64,000 nt of DNA from Rhizobium sp. N324. Its GTDB lineage: Bacteria; Pseudomonadota; Alphaproteobacteria; Rhizobiales; Rhizobiaceae. The stretch spans positions 434,001 to 498,000 of the forward strand of contig NZ_CP013635.1 in the NCBI RefSeq assembly GCF_001664485.1, written 5' to 3'. The notes under the pieces were generated by a model that made no database searches, was not told the DNA's origin, and saw only the letters and a list, made by a program, of their open reading frames with translations. A program made the position numbers and the translations under genes. Of this stretch, positions 8,644-17,766 are shown one piece after another. Position 1 is the stretch's first letter. Every line of letters starts with the position of its first letter.

Positions 8644-8726
8644 GTCCCTCCCCGCATCGGAAAAGCATTGACCTCGCTTAGCCTTCGTCCTCACCTATCA
8701 TATGTTTTCGGCGCTTTCCATAAAAT

Positions 8727-8759
8727 TTGTATGACCTATTCAGAACTTGTTTGACCAAT
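8727..8759. promoter_or_regulatory. Direct repeat, candidate operator in the divergent uronide promoter region
   Basis: TTGTATGACCTAT (8727-8739) and TTGTTTGACCAAT (8747-8759) match at 11 of 13 positions and start exactly 20 bp apart, close to two helical turns. They lie in the AT-rich gap between the heparinase-like gene and the sugar-permease operon. That is where a shared regulator would bind. The motif is of a kind used by GntR-type uronate regulators, but no regulator gene is encoded next to it. Confidence 0.45.
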
Positions 8760-8877
8760 ACCGGAGATGTGCTATGTCCTTGGCAGGAGGAAGAACTGGC
8801 GGCATTCGGCCGCCCGGATTTTAGGATCTAAGCATCTCGCGGCCAGCCGCAGAATGCCCGCCCAGGAGGAAGCATCG

Positions 8878-9834
8878 GTGTCCATATCGAATTCGGTCAT
8901 CGCGACGGATGGCGCCCCAGCGGCTTCCCGCCGGAAGGTCACCGCCCTGTCCAAGCGGCAGCGCAAGATCCGCAATGCGCTCGTCGCTTATTCCTTCATC
9001 GCCCCGAATTTCCTCGGCTTCGCGGTCTTCACGCTCGGCCCGATCCTGTTCGCCTTCGCCCTCGCCTTCATGCATTGGGACGGCTCGAATGCGATCACAT
9101 TCGCGGGGCTAGACAATTTCTGGCGGCTCTTCGACGACAAGGCGTTCATCGCCGCCTTCTGGAACACGATCATCTATACGGCCGCCTCGGTCCCGGCGAC
9201 ACTGCTGTGCGCACTCGGCCTCGCCGTTCTCCTCAATCAGAAAATCGTCGGGCGAAATTTCTTCCGCACAGCGATGTTCTTCCCCTATGTCGCCTCGCTG
9301 GTCGCCGTCGCCGTCGTCTGGAACATGATCTTCAATCCCGAGATGGGACCGGTGAACATGATCCTCTACACGCTCGGCCTCGACCCGAAGAACATGCCGG
9401 GATGGTCGGCCGACCGCCATTGGGCGATGGTAACGGTGATCCTCTTCGGCATCTGGAAGAACATGGGCTATTACATGGTCATCTATCTGGCCGGGCTGCA
9501 GGGGATCAATTCCGAACTCTACGAGGCCGCCGATCTCGATGGCGCCAACTCCTGGCAGAAGTTCATCCACGTCACCGTGCCGCAACTCGGGCCGACGACC
9601 TTCTTCGTCACCGTCATGCTGACGATCCAGTCCTTCAAAGTCTTCGACCAGATCTTCATGATCACCCAGGGCGGACCCGGCACTTCGACGCTCGTCCTCG
9701 TCTACCACGTCTACAACGAGGCCTTCATTTCCTGGGATCTCGGTTATTCCAGCATGGTTTCGCTGGTGCTGTTCTTCCTCGTGCTGGCGGTCACCGTCTT
9801 CCAGTTCCGCCGCCAGCGGGAGGATGAGGCATGA
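8878..9834 (+). CDS. Carbohydrate ABC transporter permease 1 (MalF/UgpA-like)
   Basis: This 318-residue inner-membrane permease has six predicted helices, beginning with NALVAYSFIAPNFLGFAVF near residue 35. The EAA loop ELYEAADLDGANSWQKFIHV lies near residue 220. It is one half of the channel of the uronide importer. I chose the GTG at 8878 because AGGAGGA (8864-8870) is ideally placed; the frame is open back to 8767 but without a comparable site. Its stop overlaps the next start (ATGA at 9831). It heads a seven-gene plus-strand operon running to 16938. Confidence 0.9.
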   Translation: MSISNSVIATDGAPAASRRKVTALSKRQRKIRNALVAYSFIAPNFLGFAVFTLGPILFAFALAFMHWDGSNAITFAGLDNFWRLFDDKAFIAAFWNTIIYTAASVPATLLCALGLAVLLNQKIVGRNFFRTAMFFPYVASLVAVAVVWNMIFNPEMGPVNMILYTLGLDPKNMPGWSADRHWAMVTVILFGIWKNMGYYMVIYLAGLQGINSELYEAADLDGANSWQKFIHVTVPQLGPTTFFVTVMLTIQSFKVFDQIFMITQGGPGTSTLVLVYHVYNEAFISWDLGYSSMVSLVLFFLVLAVTVFQFRRQREDEA

Positions 9835-10667
9835 GGATCGCCGGACGCAAGGTCACCGCCAAAACGGTCCTCCTTTATGCCATCGTCATCACGGTGACGG
9901 TGGTGATGCTGCTGCCCTTCGCCTGGATGCTTTCGGCGTCCCTGAAGCTCAGCCGCGATGTCTTCGCCTTCCCGATCGAGTGGATCCCGTCGCAGCCGCA
10001 ATGGCAGAACTACGTCGACATCTGGACGAAGATCCCGCTTGCGCTCTTCATCTACAACACCTCGAAGCTGACGATCATCGTCACGCTGCTGCAGCTTCTG
10101 ACCTCCAGCTTTGCCGCCTATGCCTTCGCCAAGCTGAATTTCCCCTATAAGAACACGCTGTTCCTCGGCTATATCGCCACCATCGCCATGCCCTGGCAGG
10201 TCTATATGGTGCCGCAATTCCTGCTGATGCGCGAGTTCGGCCTCAACAACACGCATCTGGCGCTGATCTGCCTGCAGGCCTTCACCGCCTTCGGCGTTTT
10301 CCTGATGCGGCAGTTCTACATGTCGATCCCGACCGAGCTCTGCGAGGCGGCCCGCATCGACGGCATGAACGAATATCAGATCTGGGCGCGCATCATGCTA
10401 CCGCTCTCGAAGCCGGCGCTCTCGACGCTGACGATCTTCACCTTCGTCAGCACCTGGAATGATTTCCTCGGGCCGATGATCTATCTCACCAAGACAGAGC
10501 TGAAGACCGTCCAGATCGGCCTGCGCATGTTCATCTCACAGTATTCGGCCGAATACGGGCTGATCATGGCGGCTTCCGTCGTCGCTCTCATCCCGGTTCT
10601 CATCGTCTTCCTCGCGCTGCAGCGCTTCTTCGTCGAGGGCATCGCCTCGACGGGACTGAAGGGGTAA
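9831..10667 (+). CDS. Carbohydrate ABC transporter permease 2 (MalG/UgpE-like)
   Basis: This 278-residue protein has six membrane helices. The family motif ELCEAARIDGMNEYQIWARI lies near residues 165-184, and the fourth cytoplasmic loop docks the ATPase. It pairs with permease 1, with which it is translationally coupled through an ATGA overlap. The GH88 hydrolase gene begins 4 bp after its stop. That tight packing ties the transported sugar to unsaturated uronyl oligosaccharides. Confidence 0.92.
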   Translation: MRIAGRKVTAKTVLLYAIVITVTVVMLLPFAWMLSASLKLSRDVFAFPIEWIPSQPQWQNYVDIWTKIPLALFIYNTSKLTIIVTLLQLLTSSFAAYAFAKLNFPYKNTLFLGYIATIAMPWQVYMVPQFLLMREFGLNNTHLALICLQAFTAFGVFLMRQFYMSIPTELCEAARIDGMNEYQIWARIMLPLSKPALSTLTIFTFVSTWNDFLGPMIYLTKTELKTVQIGLRMFISQYSAEYGLIMAASVVALIPVLIVFLALQRFFVEGIASTGLKG

Positions 10668-10671
10668 ATCC

Positions 10672-11844
10672 ATGAACGCCGTATCATCCGTCTCCCCGCT
10701 ACCGATCACCGATGACGAGGTCCAAGCCGCGCTCGATCTTGCCGTCGCGCAGATCCGGCGCAATCTCCCTGATTTCACCTATGCCGCGCAGAACCATTCG
10801 AGCGTGAACAATGTCTATCCCGCAGTGGCTAACGACCAGTGGACCGCCGGCTTCTGGCCGGGCGAGCTGTGGCTGGCCTTCGAGCATAGCGGCGATCCGG
10901 TGTTCCGCCACGCCGCGCAGATCCAGGTCCAGTCCTTCCTGCATCGGATCGTCAACCGCATCGAGACCGATCATCATGATATGGGCTTTCTCTATTCACC
11001 CTCCTGCATCGCCGCCTGGAAGCTCGTCGGGGACGAGGATGGCCGCAAGGCCGCGATCCTTGCCGCCGACCAGTTGATCGAGCGCTTCCAGCCAATCGGC
11101 CAGTTCATCCAGGCCTGGGGCCATAAAGGCAAGCCGGAGGAATACCGCTACATCATCGACTGCCTGTTGAACCTGCCGCTGCTCTACTGGGCGAGCCGCG
11201 AGACCGGCGATCCGAAATATCGCGAGATCGCGCTCGCCCATGCCCGCACGACGCTTGCCCATTCGGTGCGGCCTGACGATTCCACCTATCACACCTTTTA
11301 CATGGACCCCGTCACCGGCGCGCCGGTGCGCGGCGCCACCAAGCAGGGCTACCGGGACGACAGTTTCTGGGCGCGCGGGCAGGCATGGGGCATAGCGGGC
11401 ATGGCGATCTCCTATCGCTACGAGCCAATCGAGGAATATCGCCGGAGCTTCGACCGGCTGCTCGCCTTCTACCTCAACCGGCTGCCGGCCGACATGGTGC
11501 CCTATTGGGATCTTGTTTTTTCCGACGGCGACGGCGAGCCGCGCGACAGCTCGTCGGCCTCGATCACCGCCTGCGGCCTGCTTGAGATGGCCGAGCTCGT
11601 CGACGCCGACACCGCCGAGCGCTACCGCGTGCTGGCGCGGCGCATGGTGAAGAGCCTTGCCGATCACTATGCGGTCAAGGATCCAACCGTCTCCAACGGC
11701 CTGGTGCTGCATGCAACCTATTCGAAGAAATCGCCGTTCAACACATGCCGTGGCGAGGGCGTCGATGAGTGCGTCTCCTGGGGAGATTATTATTACATGG
11801 AAGCTTTGACGCGTCTTTCGCGCCGCTGGTCTTCCTATTGGTGA
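10672..11844 (+). CDS. Unsaturated glucuronyl hydrolase, glycoside hydrolase family 88
   Basis: This 390-residue cytoplasmic enzyme (no signal peptide) has the alpha/alpha-barrel of family GH88. It should hydrate the C4-C5 double bond of unsaturated glucuronyl or galacturonyl ends left by polysaccharide lyases, releasing a keto-uronate. The two catalytic aspartates of characterised family members correspond to D103 (HHDMGFLYSP) and D163 (YIIDCLLNLPLLYWA). Aromatic substrate-site motifs are present (NDQWTAGFWPGELW, DDSFWARGQAWGIAG). It sits inside the importer operon, between the permeases and the ATPase. The exact oligosaccharide is not determinable. GH105 is a relative but lacks the HDMGFLY pattern. 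Confidence 0.88.
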   Translation: MNAVSSVSPLPITDDEVQAALDLAVAQIRRNLPDFTYAAQNHSSVNNVYPAVANDQWTAGFWPGELWLAFEHSGDPVFRHAAQIQVQSFLHRIVNRIETDHHDMGFLYSPSCIAAWKLVGDEDGRKAAILAADQLIERFQPIGQFIQAWGHKGKPEEYRYIIDCLLNLPLLYWASRETGDPKYREIALAHARTTLAHSVRPDDSTYHTFYMDPVTGAPVRGATKQGYRDDSFWARGQAWGIAGMAISYRYEPIEEYRRSFDRLLAFYLNRLPADMVPYWDLVFSDGDGEPRDSSSASITACGLLEMAELVDADTAERYRVLARRMVKSLADHYAVKDPTVSNGLVLHATYSKKSPFNTCRGEGVDECVSWGDYYYMEALTRLSRRWSSYW

Positions 11845-11859
11845 GGTCAGGAGAACCCG

Positions 11860-12966
11860 ATGGCCAGCATTTCGCTTAAAGAGCTGAACAAATCCTACGG
11901 CGCGCTCACCGTCGTCCACGATATCGACCTCGAAATATCAGACAAGGAATTCATCATCCTGGTCGGCCCCTCCGGCTGCGGCAAATCGACGACGCTCAGG
12001 ATGATCGCCGGCCTCGAGGAGATCTCCGGCGGAGAACTCAAGATCGGCGGCGACGTCATGAACGACGTCCCCTCCAAGGACCGGGATATCGCCATGGTTT
12101 TCCAGAATTATGCGCTCTACCCGCATATGACCGTTTACAAGAACATGGCTTTCGGCCTGCAGCTGCGCAAAGTGTCGCGTGATTTCATCGACAAGCAGGT
12201 GCAGGATGCGGCCAAGATCCTCGACATCACCCATCTCCTGAACCGCAAGCCGAAAGCGCTTTCGGGTGGGCAGCGCCAGCGCGTCGCGCTCGGCCGCGCC
12301 ATGGTGCGCAACCCGGCCGTTTTCCTCCTCGACGAGCCGCTGTCCAATCTCGACGCCAAGCTGCGCGGCACAATGCGCTCGGAAATCACCAAGCTGCACA
12401 AGCGCCTCAACGCCACCTTCATCTACGTCACCCACGACCAGGTGGAAGCCATGACGATGGCCGACCGCATCGTCGTCATGAAGGACGGCCATATCCAACA
12501 GGTCGACACACCGCAGAACCTTTACGACCGCCCCGTCAACATGTTCGTCGCCGGCTTCATCGGCGCGCCGCAGATGAACATGCTGCCGTCGACCATTCAG
12601 CGCCGGGGTGACGGCTACGTCGCCATCTTCGACGGCCGGGAATTGCCGCTGCCTGCGCATTTCGACCAGAGCAGGATCGCGCCCTACGAGGACCGCGAGC
12701 TGGTGCTCGGCATCCGCCCGGAGAATTTCCATGAACTGCCGCCGGCCGACATCCCGGCCGAAAATCTCGCGCCCTTGAAGGCAGTGGTCGAGCTTGCCGA
12801 ACCGATGGGCTCGGAAGTGCACCTGAACATGGTGGCCGGCGGGCGCAATCTCATCGCCCGCGTGTCGCCGCGCTTCCGGCCTGACATCGGCGACGAGGCG
12901 ACGCTTGTCGCCGACATGAGCAATGCGCAGCTGTTTGACAAGGAAACCGAACGATCGATTCTTTAG
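11860..12966 (+). CDS. Carbohydrate ABC transporter ATPase (UgpC/MsmK/MalK type)
   Basis: This 368-residue ATPase has Walker A GPSGCGKST (36-44), Q-loop FQNYALYPHM, signature LSGGQ (134-138), Walker B FLLDEP and switch histidine in YVTHDQVEAMT. A C-terminal TOBE-like beta domain (about 235-368) has the MalK-type signature LGIRPENF. It energises the two permeases encoded upstream. Some UgpC-type ATPases serve several sugar porters, but its place in this operon argues for dedicated use. The start has GGAG 8-10 bp upstream. Confidence 0.93.
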   Translation: MASISLKELNKSYGALTVVHDIDLEISDKEFIILVGPSGCGKSTTLRMIAGLEEISGGELKIGGDVMNDVPSKDRDIAMVFQNYALYPHMTVYKNMAFGLQLRKVSRDFIDKQVQDAAKILDITHLLNRKPKALSGGQRQRVALGRAMVRNPAVFLLDEPLSNLDAKLRGTMRSEITKLHKRLNATFIYVTHDQVEAMTMADRIVVMKDGHIQQVDTPQNLYDRPVNMFVAGFIGAPQMNMLPSTIQRRGDGYVAIFDGRELPLPAHFDQSRIAPYEDRELVLGIRPENFHELPPADIPAENLAPLKAVVELAEPMGSEVHLNMVAGGRNLIARVSPRFRPDIGDEATLVADMSNAQLFDKETERSIL

Positions 12967-12987
12967 TGAGCGCCTGGGGAGACGGCC

Positions 12988-13704
12988 ATGCAGTGGTTGC
13001 GGGACATGTGGACGCAGGAGGGGCCGGGCATTCCGAAGGATGCGCCTGCGAAGACCGGCCTTGCCCTCTTCGCCGACATCCTCGCCCGCGAATGGTGGGA
13101 GATGGTCAAGCTCAACATCCTGTTCATCCTCGCCTGCCTCCCCGTCGTAACGCTGCCGGCGGCAATCGCCGCCACGGCCCGGGTCTCGGTGGCCTTCGTC
13201 GAGGATCGCAACACCTATCTGCTGCGCGACTTCACCGAAGCATTCCTGCACTATTTCTGGCGCGCCACCGCCTGGGGTCTGGCGCTGACGGGCGGGCTCG
13301 CACTCGGCATCTATGCAATCTTCAGCTATGCAGCCGGCGCGCGTGACAAGCTGATGCTCGCCGCACCGCTGGCGGTCGCGCTTGTTGCCACCGCCTTCCT
13401 TGCGGTCACCGCCTGCCATCTCATCGTGCTGATGGTGATGCGCGACCTGCCGGCGCTGCGGCTCCTGCGGCTCGCCGCGCTCGCCTCCGTCGCCCGCCCG
13501 CTGCCGGCGCTTGCCGCGCTCGCCGTCAACGCCGCCCTGTGGCTGGCGCACATCCTCTTCTATCCGGTTTCCGTGTTCATGCCGGCGGCCTTCAATTTTT
13601 CACTCGGAATGTTCGCCGTCGCATTCGGCGTCCATCGGGCGGTGGTGTTGGTTCTGGACCTGCCAGAGGCAATGCAGCCACACCGACACTTTAAAAATAA
13701 CTGA
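12988..13704 (+). CDS. YesL-like DUF624 membrane protein
   Basis: This 238-residue protein has about five to six hydrophobic helices, for example LNILFILACLPVVTLPAAIA near residues 40-60. A conserved aromatic/proline loop near 75-100 (RNTYLLRDFTEAFLHYFWRA) is typical of DUF624. The family is named after Bacillus YesL, encoded beside an oligosaccharide ABC importer and a GH105 hydrolase for rhamnogalacturonan products. The biochemical role is unknown; an accessory part of uronide importers is a reasonable inference. Here it lies between the ATPase and the binding-protein gene, 21 bp after the ATPase stop. Confidence 0.8.
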   Translation: MQWLRDMWTQEGPGIPKDAPAKTGLALFADILAREWWEMVKLNILFILACLPVVTLPAAIAATARVSVAFVEDRNTYLLRDFTEAFLHYFWRATAWGLALTGGLALGIYAIFSYAAGARDKLMLAAPLAVALVATAFLAVTACHLIVLMVMRDLPALRLLRLAALASVARPLPALAALAVNAALWLAHILFYPVSVFMPAAFNFSLGMFAVAFGVHRAVVLVLDLPEAMQPHRHFKNN

Positions 13705-13735
13705 TACAGAGACGATCCAGGGAAGGAGAACAGGA

Positions 13736-15010
13736 ATGTATTTGGACAAATTCGGGAGGACGGTGAAACTTGCCGTGGCAGGTTTCACTCTGGCCGCAAC
13801 GACATCAGGCGCGGCGCTCGCTCAAGACGCCGTGACGCTGAAATGGGCTTTGTGGGACTGGGACAAGACCGCCTATTACAAGCCGCTGATCGAGGCCTAT
13901 CAGGCCAAGCACCCGAACGTGAAGTTCGAGCCGATGGACCTCGGCTCGCAGGACTACCAGCAGATGATTTCGACGCAGCTGACCGGCGGCTCGAAAGACA
14001 TCGACATCGTCACCATCAAGGACGTGCCGGGCTATACCAATCTGGTGCGTGCCGGCAACATCGCCGATCTCAGCGGCTTCGTGAAGGATCAGAAGATCGA
14101 TCCGGCGCCCTATGGCGGCCTGATCGAGGAACTGACCGTCGACGGCAAGGTCTATTCGCTGCCGTTCCGCTCCGACTTCTGGATCGTTTATTACAACAAG
14201 GACATCTTCGACAAAGCCGGCGTCGCCTACCCCACCAACGACATGACCTGGGCGCAGTTCGACGCGACCGCCGAGAAGCTTGCCGGCGGCATGGGCACCA
14301 ACAAGACCTATGGTGCGCTGCTGCATACCTGGCGCTCGACGGTCCAGCTACCCGGCATCCTCGACGGAAAACACACGCTGGTCGACGGCGACTACGCCTT
14401 CCTGAAACCCTGGTACGAGCGCGCGCTTACCCTGCAGAAGGATGGCGCCATCCCCTCCTATGCCTTCCTGAAGACATCGAACACGCATTATTCGGCGCTC
14501 TTCTTCAACGGCACGATCGGCATGCTGCCGATGGGCACTTGGTTCGTCGGCACCCAGATCGCCAAGGTGAAATCGGGTGAATCGAAGAGCAAAAACTGGG
14601 GCATCGTCAAGTTCCCGCATCCCGATGGCGTGCCAGCCGGCACGACGGCTGCGCAGATCTCGGGGCTCGCTGTCAACGCCAATTCCGAGCACAAGGATGC
14701 CGCGCTCGATTTCATCAAGTTCGTCACCGGACCGGAGGGCGCGGCCGTCGTCGCGTCAACAGGCACCTTCCCGGCGCTTAAAACCGCCGACGTCAGCGCA
14801 AAGATCGCGGCAACACCCGGCTTCCCTGAAGATGCGGCCAGCAAGGAGGCGCTGATACCGGCTAAAGCCTATCTGGAAATGGCGGTCAACCCGAACGCGG
14901 CCAAGATCGAGGTCGTGCTCAACCGCGTCCACGACGCGATCATGACCGACAACACCCCTATCGACGACGGGCTGAAGGAAATGACCGAAGGCGTGAAGGC
15001 CATCAAGTAG
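13736..15010 (+). CDS. Carbohydrate ABC transporter substrate-binding protein
   Basis: This 424-residue family-1 extracellular solute-binding protein has a signal peptide (about 1-29, cleaved after GAALA). The mature part shows the two-lobe pattern with KWALWDWDKTAYYKPLIEAY at the start and VYSLPFRSDFWIVYYNKDIF in the hinge region. It should capture the uronide oligosaccharide in the periplasm. The ATG at 13736 follows GGAAGGAG, a strong ribosome site suited to a highly made protein. Upstream in-frame sequence is out-of-frame coding DNA of the DUF624 gene. A hairpin with a T-run follows immediately. Confidence 0.92.
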   Translation: MYLDKFGRTVKLAVAGFTLAATTSGAALAQDAVTLKWALWDWDKTAYYKPLIEAYQAKHPNVKFEPMDLGSQDYQQMISTQLTGGSKDIDIVTIKDVPGYTNLVRAGNIADLSGFVKDQKIDPAPYGGLIEELTVDGKVYSLPFRSDFWIVYYNKDIFDKAGVAYPTNDMTWAQFDATAEKLAGGMGTNKTYGALLHTWRSTVQLPGILDGKHTLVDGDYAFLKPWYERALTLQKDGAIPSYAFLKTSNTHYSALFFNGTIGMLPMGTWFVGTQIAKVKSGESKSKNWGIVKFPHPDGVPAGTTAAQISGLAVNANSEHKDAALDFIKFVTGPEGAAVVASTGTFPALKTADVSAKIAATPGFPEDAASKEALIPAKAYLEMAVNPNAAKIEVVLNRVHDAIMTDNTPIDDGLKEMTEGVKAIK

Positions 15011-15027
15011 ACCTTGCGAGATGCTGA

Positions 15028-15067
15028 CGGCCGCGGACCAGCAGATGGCCCGCGGCCGATCCTGTTT
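15028..15067 (+). terminator. Hairpin with T-run after the binding-protein gene (partial terminator)
   Basis: CGGCCGCGG (15028-15036) pairs perfectly with CCGCGGCCG (15050-15058), and TTTT occurs at 15064-15067. It lies between the binding-protein and DUF2264 genes. It may attenuate transcription so that less of the DUF2264 protein is made, or end the main transcript. Confidence 0.65.
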
Positions 15068-15087
15068 TAGAAAAACCAGAGCCGACA

Positions 15088-16938
15088 ATGATTTACGATC
15101 CCAGCAGGGCCAACCCGCTTTGCGGTATTCCCCTGAAGACGCGCGACGATCTGGCAAAGGCCGTCATCGACCTTTTCGAGCCCCTTCTGCCCTATTTCTC
15201 CGAAGGCGGCGCGCGTGTGCGGCTCGGTGCCACAGGTGCGATCTTCGACCGGGCAGCGGCGGATCTGGAGGGATTTGCGCGGCCGCTCTGGGGCATCGTT
15301 CCCCTTGCCGCCGGTGGCGGCCATTTCCCGCATTGGGATCTTTATCGGCGCGGGCTGGCGAACGGGACCAATCCTGATCATCCCGAATATTGGGGCGATC
15401 TCGCCGACCGCAACCAGCGGCTGGTCGAACTCGCCGCCGTCGGCTTTGCGCTGGCGCTGGTGCCGGAACATATCTGGGAGCCGTTGAGCGATAGCGACAA
15501 GAAGACGGTCTCCGCCTATCTTCTCCAGGCACGGAACTTGGAATTCATCGACAACAACTGGAAATTCTTCCGCGTCCTCATCGATCTCGGGCTGGAGCGC
15601 GTTGGTATTGCATTCGACCATGGGAAAACCATCGCCTATCTCGACGAGTTGGAAGCTTTCGATCTCGGCGAAGGCTGGTATCGCGACGGACCGGTGCGGC
15701 GGGTCGATCACTACATCCCCTTCGCCATGCATTTCTACGGCCTGATCCATACCGTGCTGGCACGCGGCGACGAGGCGCGCAAGGACCGCTTCCGCGAGCG
15801 CGCTCGGACCTTCGCGCGGGATATCCGCCACTGGTTCGGCCCCGACGGGGCCGCCCTTGCCTTCGGTCGCAGCCAGACCTACCGCTTTGCGGCTGGCGGC
15901 TTCTGGGGCGCGCTTGCCTTTGCCGGCCTCGAAGCGCTGCCCTGGGCCGAGATCAAGGGCTATTACATGCGCCATATCCGCTGGTGGTCGGCACTGCCGA
16001 TCGCCGACCGCGATGGCGTTCTCTCCATCGGCTACGGCTATCCGAACCTTCTGATGAGCGAGAGCTATAACTCTCCCGGCTCGCCCTATTGGGCGCTGAA
16101 ATTCTTCCTGCCGCTCGCCCTCCCTCAGGATCACCCCTTCTGGACCGCCGAAGAGGCGCCGCAGCCGGAATTCTCAGAGCCGGTGGCTTTGAAGCAGGCC
16201 GGCATGGTCGCCATGCATACGCCCGGAAATGTCGTCGTGCTCTCCTCTGGCCAGCAGCACGACAAGATGCGCGGCGCAAACGAGAAATATTCGAAATTCG
16301 CCTACTCCACCCGCTATGCCTTCAACATCGAAGCCGACGACCGCAATTTTGCCGCCGCAAGCTTCGACGGCATGCTCGGCCTCTCCGACGACGGCACCCA
16401 CTTTCGCATGCGCGAAAGCCTCGAAGAGGCACTGATAGCAGGCGACCGGCTCTATTCCCGGTGGCGCCCCTGGAATGACGTCACGATCGAGACCTGGCTT
16501 ATTCCCGCAAACCCCTGGCACATCCGCATCCACCGGATCGCCACGCCGCATCCGCTCAGTACCATCGAGGGCGGTTTTGCGATCGAACGGGCCGATTTCA
16601 ACGCCGATCGCTCCGAGCAGGCTGAACGCCGGGCTGTCTGGTACGGACAGACTGATGTCAGCGCGATTGTTGATCTATCGCTTCGTCCGAGGGCCGGCCA
16701 CGCGATGAGCCCCATACCGAACACCAACCTCATCCACGCCAAGACCCTGCTGCCGCAGCTGCGCGGCGAAATCGGCCCGGGAACCACCGTGCTGGTCACC
16801 GCGGCGATGGCGCTGCCGAGCCACGGGAATTGGGCGGAGGCGCTCGCCAATCCGCCGGTTTGCCCGGACCTTGACGAACTGGGGCGGCACTTTCGTGAAC
16901 ACGGCGTGCGCGTGGCGGCCTTTGCTCTCCAGTCTTAG
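15088..16938 (+). CDS. DUF2264 domain protein (uronide locus)
   Basis: This 616-residue soluble protein has an N-terminal DUF2264 domain (about 1-360) that looks like an alpha/alpha-toroid (FRVLIDLGLERVGIAFD, GPVRRVDHYIPFAMHFYGLIH, GRSQTYRFAAGGFWGALAFA), followed by a beta-rich C-terminal domain (about 370-610). DUF2264 proteins occur in polysaccharide utilisation loci and their alpha-toroid fold resembles glycoside hydrolases and lyases, but no activity can be assigned. It is the last gene of the importer operon, with no signal peptide, so it should be a cytoplasmic enzyme for the same oligosaccharide. Start ATG is 77 bp after the binding-protein stop. Confidence 0.8.
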   Translation: MIYDPSRANPLCGIPLKTRDDLAKAVIDLFEPLLPYFSEGGARVRLGATGAIFDRAAADLEGFARPLWGIVPLAAGGGHFPHWDLYRRGLANGTNPDHPEYWGDLADRNQRLVELAAVGFALALVPEHIWEPLSDSDKKTVSAYLLQARNLEFIDNNWKFFRVLIDLGLERVGIAFDHGKTIAYLDELEAFDLGEGWYRDGPVRRVDHYIPFAMHFYGLIHTVLARGDEARKDRFRERARTFARDIRHWFGPDGAALAFGRSQTYRFAAGGFWGALAFAGLEALPWAEIKGYYMRHIRWWSALPIADRDGVLSIGYGYPNLLMSESYNSPGSPYWALKFFLPLALPQDHPFWTAEEAPQPEFSEPVALKQAGMVAMHTPGNVVVLSSGQQHDKMRGANEKYSKFAYSTRYAFNIEADDRNFAAASFDGMLGLSDDGTHFRMRESLEEALIAGDRLYSRWRPWNDVTIETWLIPANPWHIRIHRIATPHPLSTIEGGFAIERADFNADRSEQAERRAVWYGQTDVSAIVDLSLRPRAGHAMSPIPNTNLIHAKTLLPQLRGEIGPGTTVLVTAAMALPSHGNWAEALANPPVCPDLDELGRHFREHGVRVAAFALQS

Positions 16939-17124
16939 CGTAGGGTTAGAGGGTCCTTCGCGGCCCATTGCAGCGGCACAATCATTCGCTGCGAGGAGTG
17001 GCGCGATGACGTCGTCCGCGCGCCAGATCAACAAAACGGCGCTTGACCTCGTCGAACAGCCCCGGTGACAACGGGCAGCGCCCCCAATTAAAGCGGCGGC
17101 GTCGACCCCATGTACGCCGTTCTG

Positions 17125-17631
17125 CTATGATCCGGTCCGTTCAGTCTCGTACGCCTCGGCAATCCGTTCCGCCAATTCTGCCATTTGATCGTCCGGTATC
17201 TGCAGAACGCCATGCTCAGCCATCAACGCGTGGTATTGCTGCTTTTCAAGCGGCACGCCCGAAGGCAAGGGAACGACGTGAAAATGTAAATGGCTATTGG
17301 CTTGCTGACTGCCGAGTGAAAGCACATAAATTCGCTCGGCATCGAACACTCTTTTGAGGGCGCGCGACAAGATGTGAACCTTCTCCTGCAATCGAAGATA
17401 TTCGTCTGTCGATATATCTCGCGCCAGATCCTCGCGGTGCTCCTTCGGACTGACAAGGCAATAACCCGGAAGAGTCGGATATTTGCTCAGAAAGATGATG
17501 GTCTCATCATCCTCGAAAATGCAATGATGAAAGCAAGTGGGGTCGTTCTTGACCAAGCCGCAGATAAAACATCGCCTTGTTTCAATGCCGCGCACATAGG
17601 CCTTGAGATCAAATGGCAGCCGTTCGATCAT
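17125..17631 (-). CDS. HIT-family protein
   Basis: This 168-residue cytoplasmic protein has the histidine triad H114-L-H116-F-H118 (SHLHFHVVPLP), the nucleophile site of nucleotidyl hydrolases and transferases. An N-terminal CFICG plus following histidines (residues 21-36) may bind zinc, as in some HIT proteins. Substrates in the family include dinucleoside polyphosphates and AMP-lysine-type compounds. It is a lone gene, less GC-rich than its neighbours, with no operon partner. The gap 16939-17124 before it contains nothing I can support. Confidence 0.85.
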   Translation of the reverse strand: MIERLPFDLKAYVRGIETRRCFICGLVKNDPTCFHHCIFEDDETIIFLSKYPTLPGYCLVSPKEHREDLARDISTDEYLRLQEKVHILSRALKRVFDAERIYVLSLGSQQANSHLHFHVVPLPSGVPLEKQQYHALMAEHGVLQIPDDQMAELAERIAEAYETERTGS

Positions 17632-17766
17632 TGCTGAACCTTTCGTGCGCAGCTTCGATTGTCGATGGTGCGTCGACTGATATTGCCATCGTACCCTAAA
17701 GTGCGTCCCGATCCTTCAGATTTGCCGAGCTTGATGTGCTTATCTTCTCACGCGCCATTAATATTT

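Noticed and set aside
15067..16134. Minus-strand frame of 355 codons antisense to the DUF2264 gene
   Set aside because: The plus strand encodes a coherent protein in operon context; the antisense product has no recognisable fold.
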